A stretch of DNA of 64,000 bases from Arthrobacter sp. PvP023 (GCF_017832975.1 NZ_JAFIBI010000001.1:3720001-3784000); one strand, 5' to 3'; shown: positions 44,868-53,352, counted from the first letter of the stretch. Made by a program: numbers and translations. Notes: generated from the sequence alone by a model not told the origin.

Positions 44868-45893
44868 CTAGATTCGGACCAGCATTTTCCCGGTGTTGGC
44901 GCCGTCGAGGAGGTCCATAAAAGCCTGCGGGGCATTTTCCAGGCCGTCCACGACTGTCTCGTCGTAGCGCACGGTGCCGTCAGCAACCCAGGCGGACACA
45001 GTCTGTACGAACTCATCCATGTGCTGCCAATAGCCGCCGACCAGGAATCCCTTGAGGGTCAGCTGCTTGCCAATGGCCTGCATGAGGTTACGGGGGGCGG
45101 CAGACGGTTCGGTCGAGTTGTACTGCGCAATGGCGCCGCACATGGCCACGCGGCCGCCCACCGTGAGTGCAGACAGTGCTGCTTCAAGGTGTTCACCGCC
45201 GACGTTGTCGAAGTACACGTCGATCCCGCGCTCCCCCGCTGCCGCTGCGAGCTGCCCGGCAACCGGGCCGTCGTTGTAGTTGAACGCGGCGTCGAAGCCA
45301 AGCTCCAGCAGCCGCGCCACCTTTTCCGGCGACCCCGCACTGCCGATAACCCGGGACGCGCCCATCGCCTTGGCAATCTGTCCCACGAGCGAACCGACCG
45401 CACCCGCGGCGCCGGAAACAAAGACCACTTCTCCGGGCTTGAAATCAGCAACCTTCAGGAGGCCCGCGTAAGCCGTCAGGCCGGTCATGCCCAGGGCTCC
45501 GAGGAATGCCGACGCGGGCGCCAGGTCGGTATGCGCCAGGGATGTGGCCGCGGCATCAAGCACCGCGAATTCGCGCCAGCCGAGTGAATGCACGACGACG
45601 TCCCCCACCTTGCGTTCCTCGGACCGGGACGCGATCACCTCACCGACGGCGCCGCCGTCGAGCGCTGCATCCAGCGCAAACGGCGCTGAATAGGACTTGA
45701 CGTCGTTCATGCGGCCGCGCATGTAGGGATCGACGGAGATGAACTGGTTGCGGACCAGGACCTGGCCGTCCTGCAGTTCCGGGAGCTCCGACTCGGCCAG
45801 ACGGAAGTTCTCCGGGACGGGCCGGCCGTGCGGGCGGGATGCCAGCTGGATCTCTCGGGTTGTCCGGGGAAGGGTTGTGGTGTTGGCGTTCAT
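44868..45893 (-). CDS. NADP-dependent medium-chain oxidoreductase (alkenal/quinone reductase type)
   Basis: A 341-residue zinc-free medium-chain reductase. The N-terminal substrate domain opens with RPHGRPVPENFRLAESELPELQDGQVLVRN, and the nucleotide loop is SGAAGAVGSLVGQIAKAMGA (about 150-170). Family members (CurA, leukotriene B4 dehydrogenase, 2-alkenal reductase) reduce the double bond of unsaturated aldehydes and ketones. It overlaps the ohr stop by four bases, which ties it to peroxide stress: unsaturated aldehydes are products of lipid peroxides. That physiological link is my inference. Confidence 0.88.
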   Translation of the reverse strand: MNANTTTLPRTTREIQLASRPHGRPVPENFRLAESELPELQDGQVLVRNQFISVDPYMRGRMNDVKSYSAPFALDAALDGGAVGEVIASRSEERKVGDVVVHSLGWREFAVLDAAATSLAHTDLAPASAFLGALGMTGLTAYAGLLKVADFKPGEVVFVSGAAGAVGSLVGQIAKAMGASRVIGSAGSPEKVARLLELGFDAAFNYNDGPVAGQLAAAAGERGIDVYFDNVGGEHLEAALSALTVGGRVAMCGAIAQYNSTEPSAAPRNLMQAIGKQLTLKGFLVGGYWQHMDEFVQTVSAWVADGTVRYDETVVDGLENAPQAFMDLLDGANTGKMLVRI

Positions 45894-46321
45894 GCGGCCA
45901 CCTCCAGAATCTTGATGTCTACGTTGATGTTGCCGCGGGTGGCGTTGGAATAGGGGCAGATCTGGTGCGCCTTGGCCACCAGCGCCTCCGCCGTCGCCAG
46001 GTCCAGGGCGGGCAAGGCAATTTCGAGTTCAGCGGCCAGGCCGTAGCCCACACCGTCCCCAAGTGCACCGAAGTGGATCTTCGCTGCCACTGCGGAGTCC
46101 GTCAGGTCGGCCTTTTCTTGACGGCCCACCAGGCGCAGGGCTGAGTGGAAGCACGCGGCGTACCCGGCAGCGAACAGCTGTTCGGGGTTGGTGCCCTGGC
46201 CGTTGCCGCCCAGTTCAACCGGGCTGGCCAGGGTGACGTCAAGCCTGCCGTCCTTAGTGCGGGCGTTCCCGTCCCGTCCTTCGCCCGAGGCGAGTGCTTC
46301 AGCTGTATAGAGAGTCTTCAC
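45890..46321 (-). CDS. ohr: Organic hydroperoxide resistance protein Ohr
   Basis: A 143-residue OsmC-fold peroxidase that reduces organic hydroperoxides. The catalytic cysteines are C57 in AACFHSAL and C122 in ICPYSNATRGN, and the Arg/Glu catalytic partners lie in the N-terminal strand (KDGRLDV) and NPEQLFAAGYA. Length is exact. GTG at 46321 has GGAA six bases upstream. The gene lies 46 bases after ohrR and overlaps the reductase gene, forming one operon. Confidence 0.94.
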   Translation of the reverse strand: MKTLYTAEALASGEGRDGNARTKDGRLDVTLASPVELGGNGQGTNPEQLFAAGYAACFHSALRLVGRQEKADLTDSAVAAKIHFGALGDGVGYGLAAELEIALPALDLATAEALVAKAHQICPYSNATRGNINVDIKILEVAA

Positions 46322-46367
46322 GTGGTTCCGTTCTGTTGGATGGAAATTCTGTTCGACCGAAACCCTG

Positions 46368-46802
46368 CTAGCGGGAGGAGTGGAGGGCCGCCGTGAGCCT
46401 GCCCAGGGTTTCCCGGAGCTGGTCGAGCTCTGCCGCGGACAGGCCGGCGGCATCTGCGAGCTGCTGGGGAATGGCTGTGGCCCGGGCGCTCAGTGCGGTG
46501 CCGGAGTCCGTGAGGAAGACCTCCACCCGGCGCTCATCCTCGGCCGAACGCCGCCGCTCCACCAGCCCCAGCGATTCGAGTCTTTTCAGCAACGGGGAGA
46601 GGGTGCCCGAGTCCAGGCCCAGCTCCTCCCCCAGTTCGCGGACGCTGCGGGGCTGCTCTTCCCAGAGCACCAGCATGACGAGGTACTGGGGATAGGTCAG
46701 GCCAAGCTCATCCAGCATGGGCCGGTACACAGCCGTGGCCGCCTTCGATGCGGAGTAGAGCGCAAAGCACACCTGGCGGTTGAGTCTGGGAGCGTCGGTC
46801 AT
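46368..46802 (-). CDS. ohrR: MarR-family peroxide sensor OhrR
   Basis: A 144-residue winged-helix dimer. The peroxide-sensing cysteine is C12 in NRQVCFALYSASKA, exactly as in OhrR. The tyrosines that hydrogen-bond it are in YSASK and LTYPQY, and the wing carries RRSAEDERRVEVFLT. On oxidation it leaves its operator and frees the ohr genes. The ATG at 46802 lacks a ribosome site; a leaderless or short-leader mRNA is possible, as the operator lies only 16 bases upstream. Confidence 0.92.
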   Translation of the reverse strand: MTDAPRLNRQVCFALYSASKAATAVYRPMLDELGLTYPQYLVMLVLWEEQPRSVRELGEELGLDSGTLSPLLKRLESLGLVERRRSAEDERRVEVFLTDSGTALSARATAIPQQLADAAGLSAAELDQLRETLGRLTAALHSSR

Positions 46803-46817
46803 ATCAAAAACGATATC

Positions 46818-46834
46818 GCACAATTAAATTGTGC
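46818..46834. promoter_or_regulatory. OhrR operator
   Basis: GCACAATTAAATTGTGC is a perfect 17-base palindrome upstream of ohrR. Its core matches the known Bacillus OhrR box TACAATTAAATTGTA. It controls the ohrR-ohr-reductase unit, giving autoregulation. Confidence 0.85.
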
Positions 46835-46858
46835 ACAACTTATCCGCCGGCTAAAACA

Positions 46859-46905
46859 CGAACGGACAGTTAGGGCCCCGGTTCGGGGCCTCAACTGTCC
46901 GTTCG
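46859..46905 (-). terminator. Hairpin after the M20 amidohydrolase gene
   Basis: CGAACGGACAGTT (46859-46871) pairs with AACTGTCCGTTCG (46893-46905), with an inner GGCCCCG/CGGGGCC stem. It lies between the amidohydrolase stop and the ohrR promoter and would stop read-through into the ohr operon. Confidence 0.75.
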
Positions 46906-46919
46906 CGCCCGGGGTGGGG

Positions 46920-48119
46920 CTAGAGGTCGCGGATGGTGCGGAGCGCTGCCGCGGTGAGGACCTGGATGCCGTACCCCAGGGCACGCTCGTCCAGGATGTA
47001 ATCGCCCCGGTGAAGGTCGTACTCCTCGCCGCCGGGAGTCTTGGTGCCAAGCCGCATCATCGCGCCCGGCAGCTCGGCCAGGAACCAGGCGAAATCCTCC
47101 CCGCCCATGGACTGGGGCGTGAGGACCACGGCACTTTCAGCGATTTCAGCGCGCGCGGCTGCCTCGATGATGGCCGTCTCATGTTCGGAGTTGACCACCG
47201 GCGGAACGCCCCGGGTGTGCTCCAGCCGGACGTCCACGTTGTAGGGCCCGGCAACCTGATGGACCACTTCGTCCAGGAGTTCGCCTGCGCTGTGCCAGGC
47301 GTCGCGGTCCAGGCAGCGCATGGTGCCTGCCATATAGCCCGTGCCCGGAATGGCATTCGGCGCGGAGCCGGCCGAGATGTGTCCCCACACCACGGAGACG
47401 CCGCTGCGAACGTCCACGCGGCGGGACAGCACGGCCGGCACGTTGACGGCGATCTGCGCCAGCGCGAAAACGAGGTCCTCGGTGAGATGGGGTCGAGAGG
47501 TGTGGCCGCCGCGTCCGGACAGCTCAATCCTGATGGTGTCCGACGCCGAGGTGATGGCACCGATCCGGGTTCCGATCTTGCCCACCTCGATACGCGGATC
47601 GCAGTGCAGGGCAAGGATGCGCGGCACGCCGTCGAGCACGCCCTGCTCGATGCAGGAGTGCGCTCCGCCGGGCATGGTCTCCTCGGCAGGCTGGAAAATG
47701 ATCCGGACCGTGCCCCCCAGCGGGGATTCCTGGTGCATGCGGTGCAGCACGAGGGCGATCCCCAGCATGGTGGTGGTGTGCACATCGTGCCCGCAGGCAT
47801 GGGTGACACCGTGGTTCTTGGACGCGAACGGAAGCCCGGTTTCCTCAATGATAGGGAGGGCGTCGATGTCCCCGCGGAGGGCGGTGGCAATGGGGCCCTC
47901 ACCGACGTCGACGGTGAGGCCCGTGCCTTCAAGCCGGCGCGGCCTAAGCCCGGCGGCCTCAAGCCGTTCCGCCAGCTTGTTCGTGGTCCGGAACTCCTTG
48001 AAGGACAGTTCAGGATGCGCATGGAGGTCACGGCGGAAATCGATCAGTTCCGGCAGCAGCGGCTCCAGCCACGGCCCCACGAGGGCGGTGGGCTCGGCTT
48101 CAGTAGTGTAATTGCGCAC
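46920..48119 (-). CDS. M20-family amidohydrolase (N-acyl amino acid deacylase type)
   Basis: A 399-residue metallo-amidohydrolase of the M20D/HipO-AbgA group, removing acyl groups from amino acids or peptides. Metal-binding motifs are ACGHDVHTTTMLG (about 112-124), FQPAEETMPGGAHSCIEQGVLDGV (about 145-168) and ALHCDPRIEVGKIGTR; the last ligand is in PQSMGGEDFAWFL. The start is GTG at 48119, with a weak AGAG site. Substrate unknown. Its mRNA ends at the 46859-46905 hairpin. Confidence 0.9.
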   Translation of the reverse strand: MRNYTTEAEPTALVGPWLEPLLPELIDFRRDLHAHPELSFKEFRTTNKLAERLEAAGLRPRRLEGTGLTVDVGEGPIATALRGDIDALPIIEETGLPFASKNHGVTHACGHDVHTTTMLGIALVLHRMHQESPLGGTVRIIFQPAEETMPGGAHSCIEQGVLDGVPRILALHCDPRIEVGKIGTRIGAITSASDTIRIELSGRGGHTSRPHLTEDLVFALAQIAVNVPAVLSRRVDVRSGVSVVWGHISAGSAPNAIPGTGYMAGTMRCLDRDAWHSAGELLDEVVHQVAGPYNVDVRLEHTRGVPPVVNSEHETAIIEAAARAEIAESAVVLTPQSMGGEDFAWFLAELPGAMMRLGTKTPGGEEYDLHRGDYILDERALGYGIQVLTAAALRTIRDL

Positions 48120-48207
48120 AAAACAACTCTAGCGAGGCTGCCCCGAATACCCGCATCAGCGTCGGAGGTTACGTATCCGGGAGCCGGCTCCCGGCGTCTG
48201 GAACGGC

Positions 48208-48249
48208 TCAGCCCAGTCTTCCCGGCGGGTGCCGGTGAGACTGGGCTGA
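48208..48249 (-). terminator. Terminator of manC
   Basis: TCAGCCCAGTCT (48208-48219) pairs perfectly with AGACTGGGCTGA (48238-48249), with an inner CCGGC/GCCGG stem, 21 bases past the manC stop on the minus strand. Confidence 0.75.
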
Positions 48250-48270
48250 ATAGGGTTTGCCGGGTCCGTT

Positions 48271-49404
48271 CTAGAGGACGTCGGTGTCGCCGCTGGCCTT
48301 GAGCGCGTCCACGGCTGCTTTGACCCGCTGGGAGTGCGCCATGGTGGTGACCAGCAAGGCGTCCGGAGTGTCAACGATGACAACGTCCTTGATGCCGATC
48401 AACGCGATGACGCGCTTGGTGTCCGTGACAACCACACCGCTGGCGTTTTCGGTGAACACGCGGGCGCCTTCACCGAGGACGGTCACATCGTCCACTTCCT
48501 TCGCACTGTTGAGCCGGCCCACGGAGGCAAAGTCGCCGACGTCGTCCCAACGGAAAGTTCCCGGCACGACGGCGACGTCCCCGGCAGCTGCGGCAGGCTC
48601 TGCCACCGCATAGTCGATGGCGATCTTCGGCAAGGTGGGCCAGACACGGGCGGTAACCTCGTCGCGCTCCGGAGTGTCCCAGGCCTGCGCGATTTCCGTG
48701 AGCCCCTTGAAGAGCTCAGGCTGGTTCGCTTCGAGGTGCTTCAGCATCAGCGACACCGGAGCAACGAACATACCCGCGTTCCAGACGTACTCTCCGCTGT
48801 CCACGTACTGCTGGGCAACGTCCTCGCTGGGCTTTTCCACGAATTCCACTACGGCCTGCGCGCTCGGGGCGTTCGCAATCGACAGCTTCTGGCCCGCACG
48901 GATGTAGCCGAATCCGGTGGACGGGTGCGTGGGCTTGATGCCGATAGTGACGATCTTGCCGGCCGCAGCCGTATGGATGGCCTCGCGCACCGCGTCCTGG
49001 AAGAGGTCGTCGGGGCTGATCACCTGGTCCGCGGCGAAGGAGCCCATGATGATCTCCGGATCCCGCTGGTACAGGATGGCGGCCGCGAGTCCGATGGCCG
49101 CGCCGGAGTCCTTGGGCTCGCTTTCCAGCACCAGGTCGGACTCCTGGATCTCCGGGAGCTGGCTGCACACGGCATTCCGGTGGGCAACGCCGGTAACAAC
49201 CAGCACGCCTTTACCGGCAAGCGGTTCCAGTCGGTCGTAGGTCGCCCGCAGCAGCGTGCTGCCTGAACCGGTGAGATCGTGAAGAAATTTAGGGGCTGCT
49301 GCACGTGACAGGGGCCAGAGGCGGGTCCCCACTCCGCCTGCAGGAATTACCGCAATAAAACGGTCCAGCGGTGAATTCCGGCTTGTCACTATGTCTGTAC
49401 TCAT
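48271..49404 (-). CDS. manC: Mannose-1-phosphate guanylyltransferase
   Basis: A 377-residue nucleotidyltransferase making GDP-mannose, the mannosyl donor for cell-envelope glycans. The pyrophosphorylase loop PAGGVGTRLWPLSRAAAPKF (21-40) contains the signature GxGTRL and the KF lysine. FVEKPSEDVAQQY and YVWNAGMFVAP are conserved substrate segments. It is the short monofunctional form, without the isomerase domain. ATG at 49404 with GTAGG upstream; GTG one codon earlier is also possible. It is divergent from the sdh operon. Confidence 0.92.
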   Translation of the reverse strand: MSTDIVTSRNSPLDRFIAVIPAGGVGTRLWPLSRAAAPKFLHDLTGSGSTLLRATYDRLEPLAGKGVLVVTGVAHRNAVCSQLPEIQESDLVLESEPKDSGAAIGLAAAILYQRDPEIIMGSFAADQVISPDDLFQDAVREAIHTAAAGKIVTIGIKPTHPSTGFGYIRAGQKLSIANAPSAQAVVEFVEKPSEDVAQQYVDSGEYVWNAGMFVAPVSLMLKHLEANQPELFKGLTEIAQAWDTPERDEVTARVWPTLPKIAIDYAVAEPAAAAGDVAVVPGTFRWDDVGDFASVGRLNSAKEVDDVTVLGEGARVFTENASGVVVTDTKRVIALIGIKDVVIVDTPDALLVTTMAHSQRVKAAVDALKASGDTDVL

Positions 49405-49472
49405 CACGGCCTACTTTAGCCGACCACCGCCCCGACACCGGCAGATGCGCTTTGGCCGACGCCCCCGGGACA

Positions 49473-49586
49473 GCCACAATGTGGCGTTCGTCTCAAAAAT
49501 GCGCAAAAACCGCGCGGGGAGGCGTCACCAAGGAGTTCCTGAATTGAATAAGCTGTGAGCGAAGCCTAGATTTAGGCTTGAGCTTA
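49473..49586. promoter_or_regulatory. manC/sdh divergent control region with palindromes over the sdh promoter
   Basis: TTGAAT (49544-49549) and TAGATT (49567-49572), 17 bases apart, form the likely sdh promoter. A nested inverted repeat covers it: AAGCCTA-GATT-TAGGCTT (49562-49579), with outer arms TAAGCT/AGCTTA (49549-49586), so a bound regulator would block the -10. A second perfect palindrome, GCCACA-A-TGTGGC (49473-49485), lies nearer manC. The sdhC leader would be about 85 bases. Confidence 0.45.
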
Positions 49587-49662
49587 CGAGTGCTCTCGCA
49601 GCAGGCGTTCCCCCCGCGTGGATCCCATGCCAGCGCCGCTGTGTTGCAGGGAGGTTTATTCA

Positions 49663-50043
49663 GTGCCGACAAAACCAGCTGGCACCTTGTACCGCGGCCG
49701 TGAAGGCATGTGGTCCTGGGTTGGACACCGCATTACCGGTGTAGTGATTTTCTTCTTCTTGTTGGTCCATGTGCTGGACACCTCATTGGTGCGCGTGTCC
49801 CCCGAGGCATACACCGCCGTGATCGGCGCCTACAAGAACCCCCTGATGGCCCTGGGTGAAACGGGCCTTGTCGCAGCGATCGTGTTCCACGCCTTCAACG
49901 GCCTGCGGATCATCGCCGTCGACTTCTGGAAGAAGGGCGCGAAGTACCAGCGCCAAATGCTGTGGACGGTCCTGATTCTCTGGGTCATCGTCATGGTGGG
50001 CTTCTCCATCCGCCACCTTTCCCTCGCCTTTGGAGGTCACTAA
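49663..50043 (+). CDS. sdhC: Succinate dehydrogenase cytochrome b556 subunit
   Basis: A 126-residue membrane anchor with three hydrophobic helices. WSWVGHRITGVVIFFFLLVHVLDTS holds the family serine/arginine/histidine quinone-site and haem-ligand residues. GTG at 49663 has GGGAGG eight bases upstream; the longer upstream frame lacks support. It anchors SdhA/B and passes electrons to menaquinone. sdhD follows after three bases. Confidence 0.93.
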   Translation: MPTKPAGTLYRGREGMWSWVGHRITGVVIFFFLLVHVLDTSLVRVSPEAYTAVIGAYKNPLMALGETGLVAAIVFHAFNGLRIIAVDFWKKGAKYQRQMLWTVLILWVIVMVGFSIRHLSLAFGGH

Positions 50044-50046
50044 GCC

Positions 50047-50541
50047 ATGACTGCAACCATTCAGAGTCCCCGCAGCGGAAAAGACGGCGGGAAACCGGGC
50101 GCAGGGCTGATTGCCCCCAAGTACCGCCGCAGCGGCGCGTCGAAGGGCAACTTCGAAATGGCTGCCTGGCTGTTCATGCGGCTTTCGGGCGTTGTCCTGG
50201 TAGTCCTGATCTTCGGGCACCTCTTCGTCAACCTCCTGGTGGGCGAGGGCATCCATGCCATTGACTTCGGTTTCGTGGCCGGCAAGTGGGCCGATCCGTT
50301 CTGGCAGTTCTGGGACCTGGCCATGCTCTGGCTTGCCATGCTGCACGGCACCAACGGCGTCCGCACCATCATCAACGACTACGCCGAGAAGGATTCCACG
50401 CGTTTCTGGCTGAAGATCGTCCTCTACGCCGCAACGGCTGTCATCATCATCCTGGGCACCCTGGTGATCTTCACCTTCAACCCGTGCCCGCTGGACGTCA
50501 ACGGCGTACCGCTGCCCGGCGGCTTCTGCCCCGCAGCCTAG
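50047..50541 (+). CDS. sdhD: Succinate dehydrogenase membrane anchor subunit
   Basis: A 164-residue second anchor with three helices. The first, WLFMRLSGVVLVVLIFGHLFVNLL, has the conserved arginine and histidine haem ligand, and HGTNGVRTIINDYAEK is typical of SdhD. A basic, Gly/Lys-rich N-terminal stretch of about 35 residues precedes it. ATG at 50047. A hairpin with TTTT lies between this gene and sdhA. Confidence 0.93.
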   Translation: MTATIQSPRSGKDGGKPGAGLIAPKYRRSGASKGNFEMAAWLFMRLSGVVLVVLIFGHLFVNLLVGEGIHAIDFGFVAGKWADPFWQFWDLAMLWLAMLHGTNGVRTIINDYAEKDSTRFWLKIVLYAATAVIIILGTLVIFTFNPCPLDVNGVPLPGGFCPAA

Positions 50542-50567
50542 CGGCACCGTCCTCCCGGGGGGATCAG

Positions 50568-50598
50568 CCGTGCCCGCACTGAGCGGGCCGACGGTTTT
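50568..50598 (+). terminator. Terminator-like hairpin between sdhD and sdhA
   Basis: CCGT-G-CCCGC (50568-50577) pairs with GCGGG and ACGG (50583-50594, small bulge), followed by TTTT. It could lower sdhAB relative to sdhCD or mark a processing point. A TTATAG at 50627-50632 could be a -10 for a second promoter. Confidence 0.5.
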
Positions 50599-50659
50599 AC
50601 GGTGCAGGCTCCGCCCGCCCGTGGTTTTATAGCGAATTTTGAGAGAAAGAGCGTCTGGT

Positions 50660-52459
50660 ATGCAGGTCCATAAGTACGACGTCGTCATCGTCGGTGCCGG
50701 TGGCGCTGGCATGCGCGCCGCGATCGAATCCGGTCAGCGCGCGCGCACAGCAGTACTGACCAAGCTCTACCCCACCCGCTCGCACACAGGTGCGGCGCAG
50801 GGTGGCATGTGTGCGGCACTGGCCAATGTCGAGGAAGACAACTGGGAGTGGCACACATTCGACACCATTAAGGGCGGCGACTACCTGGTGGACCAGGACG
50901 CGGCCGAGGTCATGGCGAAGGAAGCCATCGACGCCGTGCTGGACCTGGAAAAAATGGGTCTGCCGTTCAACCGCACGCCGGAGGGCCGGATTGACCAGCG
51001 CCGCTTCGGCGGCCACACCCGTGACCACGGCAAGGCCCCCGTCCGCCGGGCCTGCTACGCCGCTGACCGCACGGGCCACATGATCCTGCAGACGCTCTAC
51101 CAAAACTGCGTCAAGCACAACGTTGAGTTCTACAACGAGTACTACGTCCTGGATCTCCTGACGGTCGAGGAAGACGCAGTCCGCGAAGACGGCACGCCCT
51201 ACAAGCAGAAGCGTGTTGCCGGCGTCGTGTCCTACGACCTCGCTTCCGGCGAGCTGCACGTGTTCCAGGCCAAGTCGGTGGTTTTCGCCTCCGGCGGCGC
51301 TGGCAAGGTCTTCAAGACCACGTCCAACGCCCACACCCTGACCGGCGACGGCATGGGCATCGCGTTCCGCCGCGGCATTCCCCTGGAGGACATGGAGTTC
51401 TTCCAGTTCCACCCGACCGGCCTTGCCGGCCTGGGCATCCTGCTGTCGGAAGCCGCGCGCGGCGAAGGCGCCATCCTCCGCAACTCGGAGGGTGAGCGCT
51501 TCATGGAGCGCTACGCCCCCACCATCAAGGACCTTGCACCGCGTGACATCGTGGCCCGCTCCATGGCCAACGAGGTCCGCGAAGGCCGCGGGTGTGGACC
51601 GAACAAGGACTACGTGCTCCTCGACCTGACCCACCTGGAGCCGGCGCACATCGACGCCAAGCTGCCGGACATCACCGAGTTTGCCCGTACCTATCTCGGC
51701 GTTGAGCCCTACACGGAGCCGGTTCCGGTGTTCCCGACGGCGCACTACGCCATGGGCGGCATCCCGACGAACATCACCACCGAAGTCCTGCAGGACAACG
51801 ACACCGTGGTGCCGGGCCTCTACGCGGCCGGCGAAGTGGCCTGCGTTTCGGTTCACGGCTCCAACCGCCTGGGCACGAACTCCCTGCTGGACATCAACGT
51901 GTTCGGCAAGCGCGCCGGCATCGCCGCCGCGGAGTACGCCAAGACGGCTGACTTCGTGGACCTCCCGGCCGACCCGGAGGCGTACACCATCGAACTGCTG
52001 GACATTGCCCGCAACGGCAACGGCGACGAGAAGGTGGCCGTGATCCGCAAGGAACTCCAGGACACCATGGACGCCAACATGCAGGTGTTCCGCACGGCTG
52101 ACACGCTGAACCAGGTCCTCAGGGACATCGAGTCCTTCGAGGAGCGGTACAAGCGCATCAGCGTCCAGGACAAGGGCAAGCGCTTCAACCTTGACCTGCT
52201 CGAGGCCGTTGAACTGGGCTTCCTGCTCGAACTGGCCAAGGTCATGACCGTTGCAGCCCTGCACCGGGAGGAGTCCCGCGGCGGACACTTCCGCGAGGAC
52301 TTCCCGGAACGTGACGACGAAAAATTCATGAAGCACTCCATGGCGTACAAGGACGACCACGCCCCGGCTGACGGCTCTGCAGAAGCAATTGCCGGCATCC
52401 GCCTGGCCACCAAACCGGTTGTCTTTACCCGCTACGAGCCGATGGTGAGGAAGTACTAA
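50660..52459 (+). CDS. sdhA: Succinate dehydrogenase flavoprotein subunit
   Basis: A 599-residue flavoprotein. The FAD-binding GAGGAGMRAA is near residue 13, the covalent FAD histidine is H42 in RSHTGAAQGG, and the substrate-site FQFHPTGL and HGSNRLGTNSLLD segments are intact. It oxidises succinate to fumarate in the TCA cycle. ATG at 50660; a TTG at 50639 would extend it with residues outside the conserved fold. It overlaps nothing but lies one base from sdhB. Confidence 0.97.
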   Translation: MQVHKYDVVIVGAGGAGMRAAIESGQRARTAVLTKLYPTRSHTGAAQGGMCAALANVEEDNWEWHTFDTIKGGDYLVDQDAAEVMAKEAIDAVLDLEKMGLPFNRTPEGRIDQRRFGGHTRDHGKAPVRRACYAADRTGHMILQTLYQNCVKHNVEFYNEYYVLDLLTVEEDAVREDGTPYKQKRVAGVVSYDLASGELHVFQAKSVVFASGGAGKVFKTTSNAHTLTGDGMGIAFRRGIPLEDMEFFQFHPTGLAGLGILLSEAARGEGAILRNSEGERFMERYAPTIKDLAPRDIVARSMANEVREGRGCGPNKDYVLLDLTHLEPAHIDAKLPDITEFARTYLGVEPYTEPVPVFPTAHYAMGGIPTNITTEVLQDNDTVVPGLYAAGEVACVSVHGSNRLGTNSLLDINVFGKRAGIAAAEYAKTADFVDLPADPEAYTIELLDIARNGNGDEKVAVIRKELQDTMDANMQVFRTADTLNQVLRDIESFEERYKRISVQDKGKRFNLDLLEAVELGFLLELAKVMTVAALHREESRGGHFREDFPERDDEKFMKHSMAYKDDHAPADGSAEAIAGIRLATKPVVFTRYEPMVRKY

Positions 52460-52460
52460 G

Positions 52461-53243
52461 ATGTCCGCCGAACTTGCTGAGCCAGCCTCAAAGATCGAAC
52501 TGCCCGCGCACATCGGAGGCGGCGGAGAGATCCCGACGTTCGACGTCACCCTGCGCGTGCGCCGTTACAACCCTGAGGTTTCCGAGGAAGCCACCTGGGA
52601 CGACTTCAAGGTCACCATGTACGGCACCGACCGTGTGCTGGACGCCCTGCACAAGGTCAAGTGGGAAATTGACGGCAGCGTCTCCTTCCGCCGTTCCTGC
52701 GCCCACGGCGTCTGCGGTTCCGATGCCATGCGCATCAACGGCCGCAACCGCCTCGCGTGCAAGACCCTGCTGAAGGACCTGGACACGACCAAGCCCATCA
52801 CCGTGGAACCCATCAAGGGCCTGCCGGTGGAGAAGGACCTGATCGTGGACATGGAGCCGTTCTTCCAGTCCTTCCGCGAAGTCATGCCGTTCCTTATCAA
52901 CAAGGGCCACGAGCCCACCAAGGAACGCCTGCAGTCCGCCGAGGACCGTGAGCGCTTCGACGACACCACCAAGTGCATCCTGTGCGCCGCGTGCACGTCC
53001 TCCTGCCCGGTCTTCTGGACCGACGGCCAGTACTTCGGCCCGGCAGCGATCGTCAACGCCCACCGCTTCATCTTCGATTCCCGTGATGACGCCGGCGACA
53101 TGCGCCTGGAGATCCTCAACGACAAGGAAGGCGTGTGGCGCTGCCGCACCACCTTCAACTGCACCGAAGCATGCCCCCGCGGCATCCAGGTCACGCAGGC
53201 CATTGCAGAGGTCAAGCAGGCAATCCTCTCCCGCAAGATCTAG
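52461..53243 (+). CDS. sdhB: Succinate dehydrogenase iron-sulfur subunit
   Basis: A 260-residue protein carrying three clusters: [2Fe-2S] at CAHGVCGSD...C (C80, C85, D88, C100; aspartate in the third position as in E. coli), [4Fe-4S] at CILCAACTSSCP, and [3Fe-4S] at CRTTFNCTEACPRG. It conducts electrons from SdhA to the membrane quinone site. The first 25 residues are a variable extension. It is the last gene of the operon, ahead of a strong hairpin. Confidence 0.97.
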   Translation: MSAELAEPASKIELPAHIGGGGEIPTFDVTLRVRRYNPEVSEEATWDDFKVTMYGTDRVLDALHKVKWEIDGSVSFRRSCAHGVCGSDAMRINGRNRLACKTLLKDLDTTKPITVEPIKGLPVEKDLIVDMEPFFQSFREVMPFLINKGHEPTKERLQSAEDRERFDDTTKCILCAACTSSCPVFWTDGQYFGPAAIVNAHRFIFDSRDDAGDMRLEILNDKEGVWRCRTTFNCTEACPRGIQVTQAIAEVKQAILSRKI

Positions 53244-53264
53244 CACCCGCTAACCACGAAAACC

Positions 53265-53310
53265 ACGACGACGGCGCCTCTCACCTTTCAGGTGGGGGCG
53301 CCGTCGTCGT
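53265..53310 (+). terminator. Terminator of the sdh operon
   Basis: ACGACGACGGCGCC (53265-53278) pairs perfectly with GGCGCCGTCGTCGT (53297-53310), with inner CACC/GGTG, followed by TTCA. It separates sdhB from the alpha/beta hydrolase gene. Confidence 0.75.
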
Positions 53311-53352
53311 TTCACGGCACGTTACCGCCCCGCCCCCTACGAAAGGGTCCGC

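Noticed and set aside
50627..52549. A 640-codon open frame antisense to sdhA
   Set aside because: It mirrors sdhA exactly and lacks any domain; GC-skewed codon shadow.
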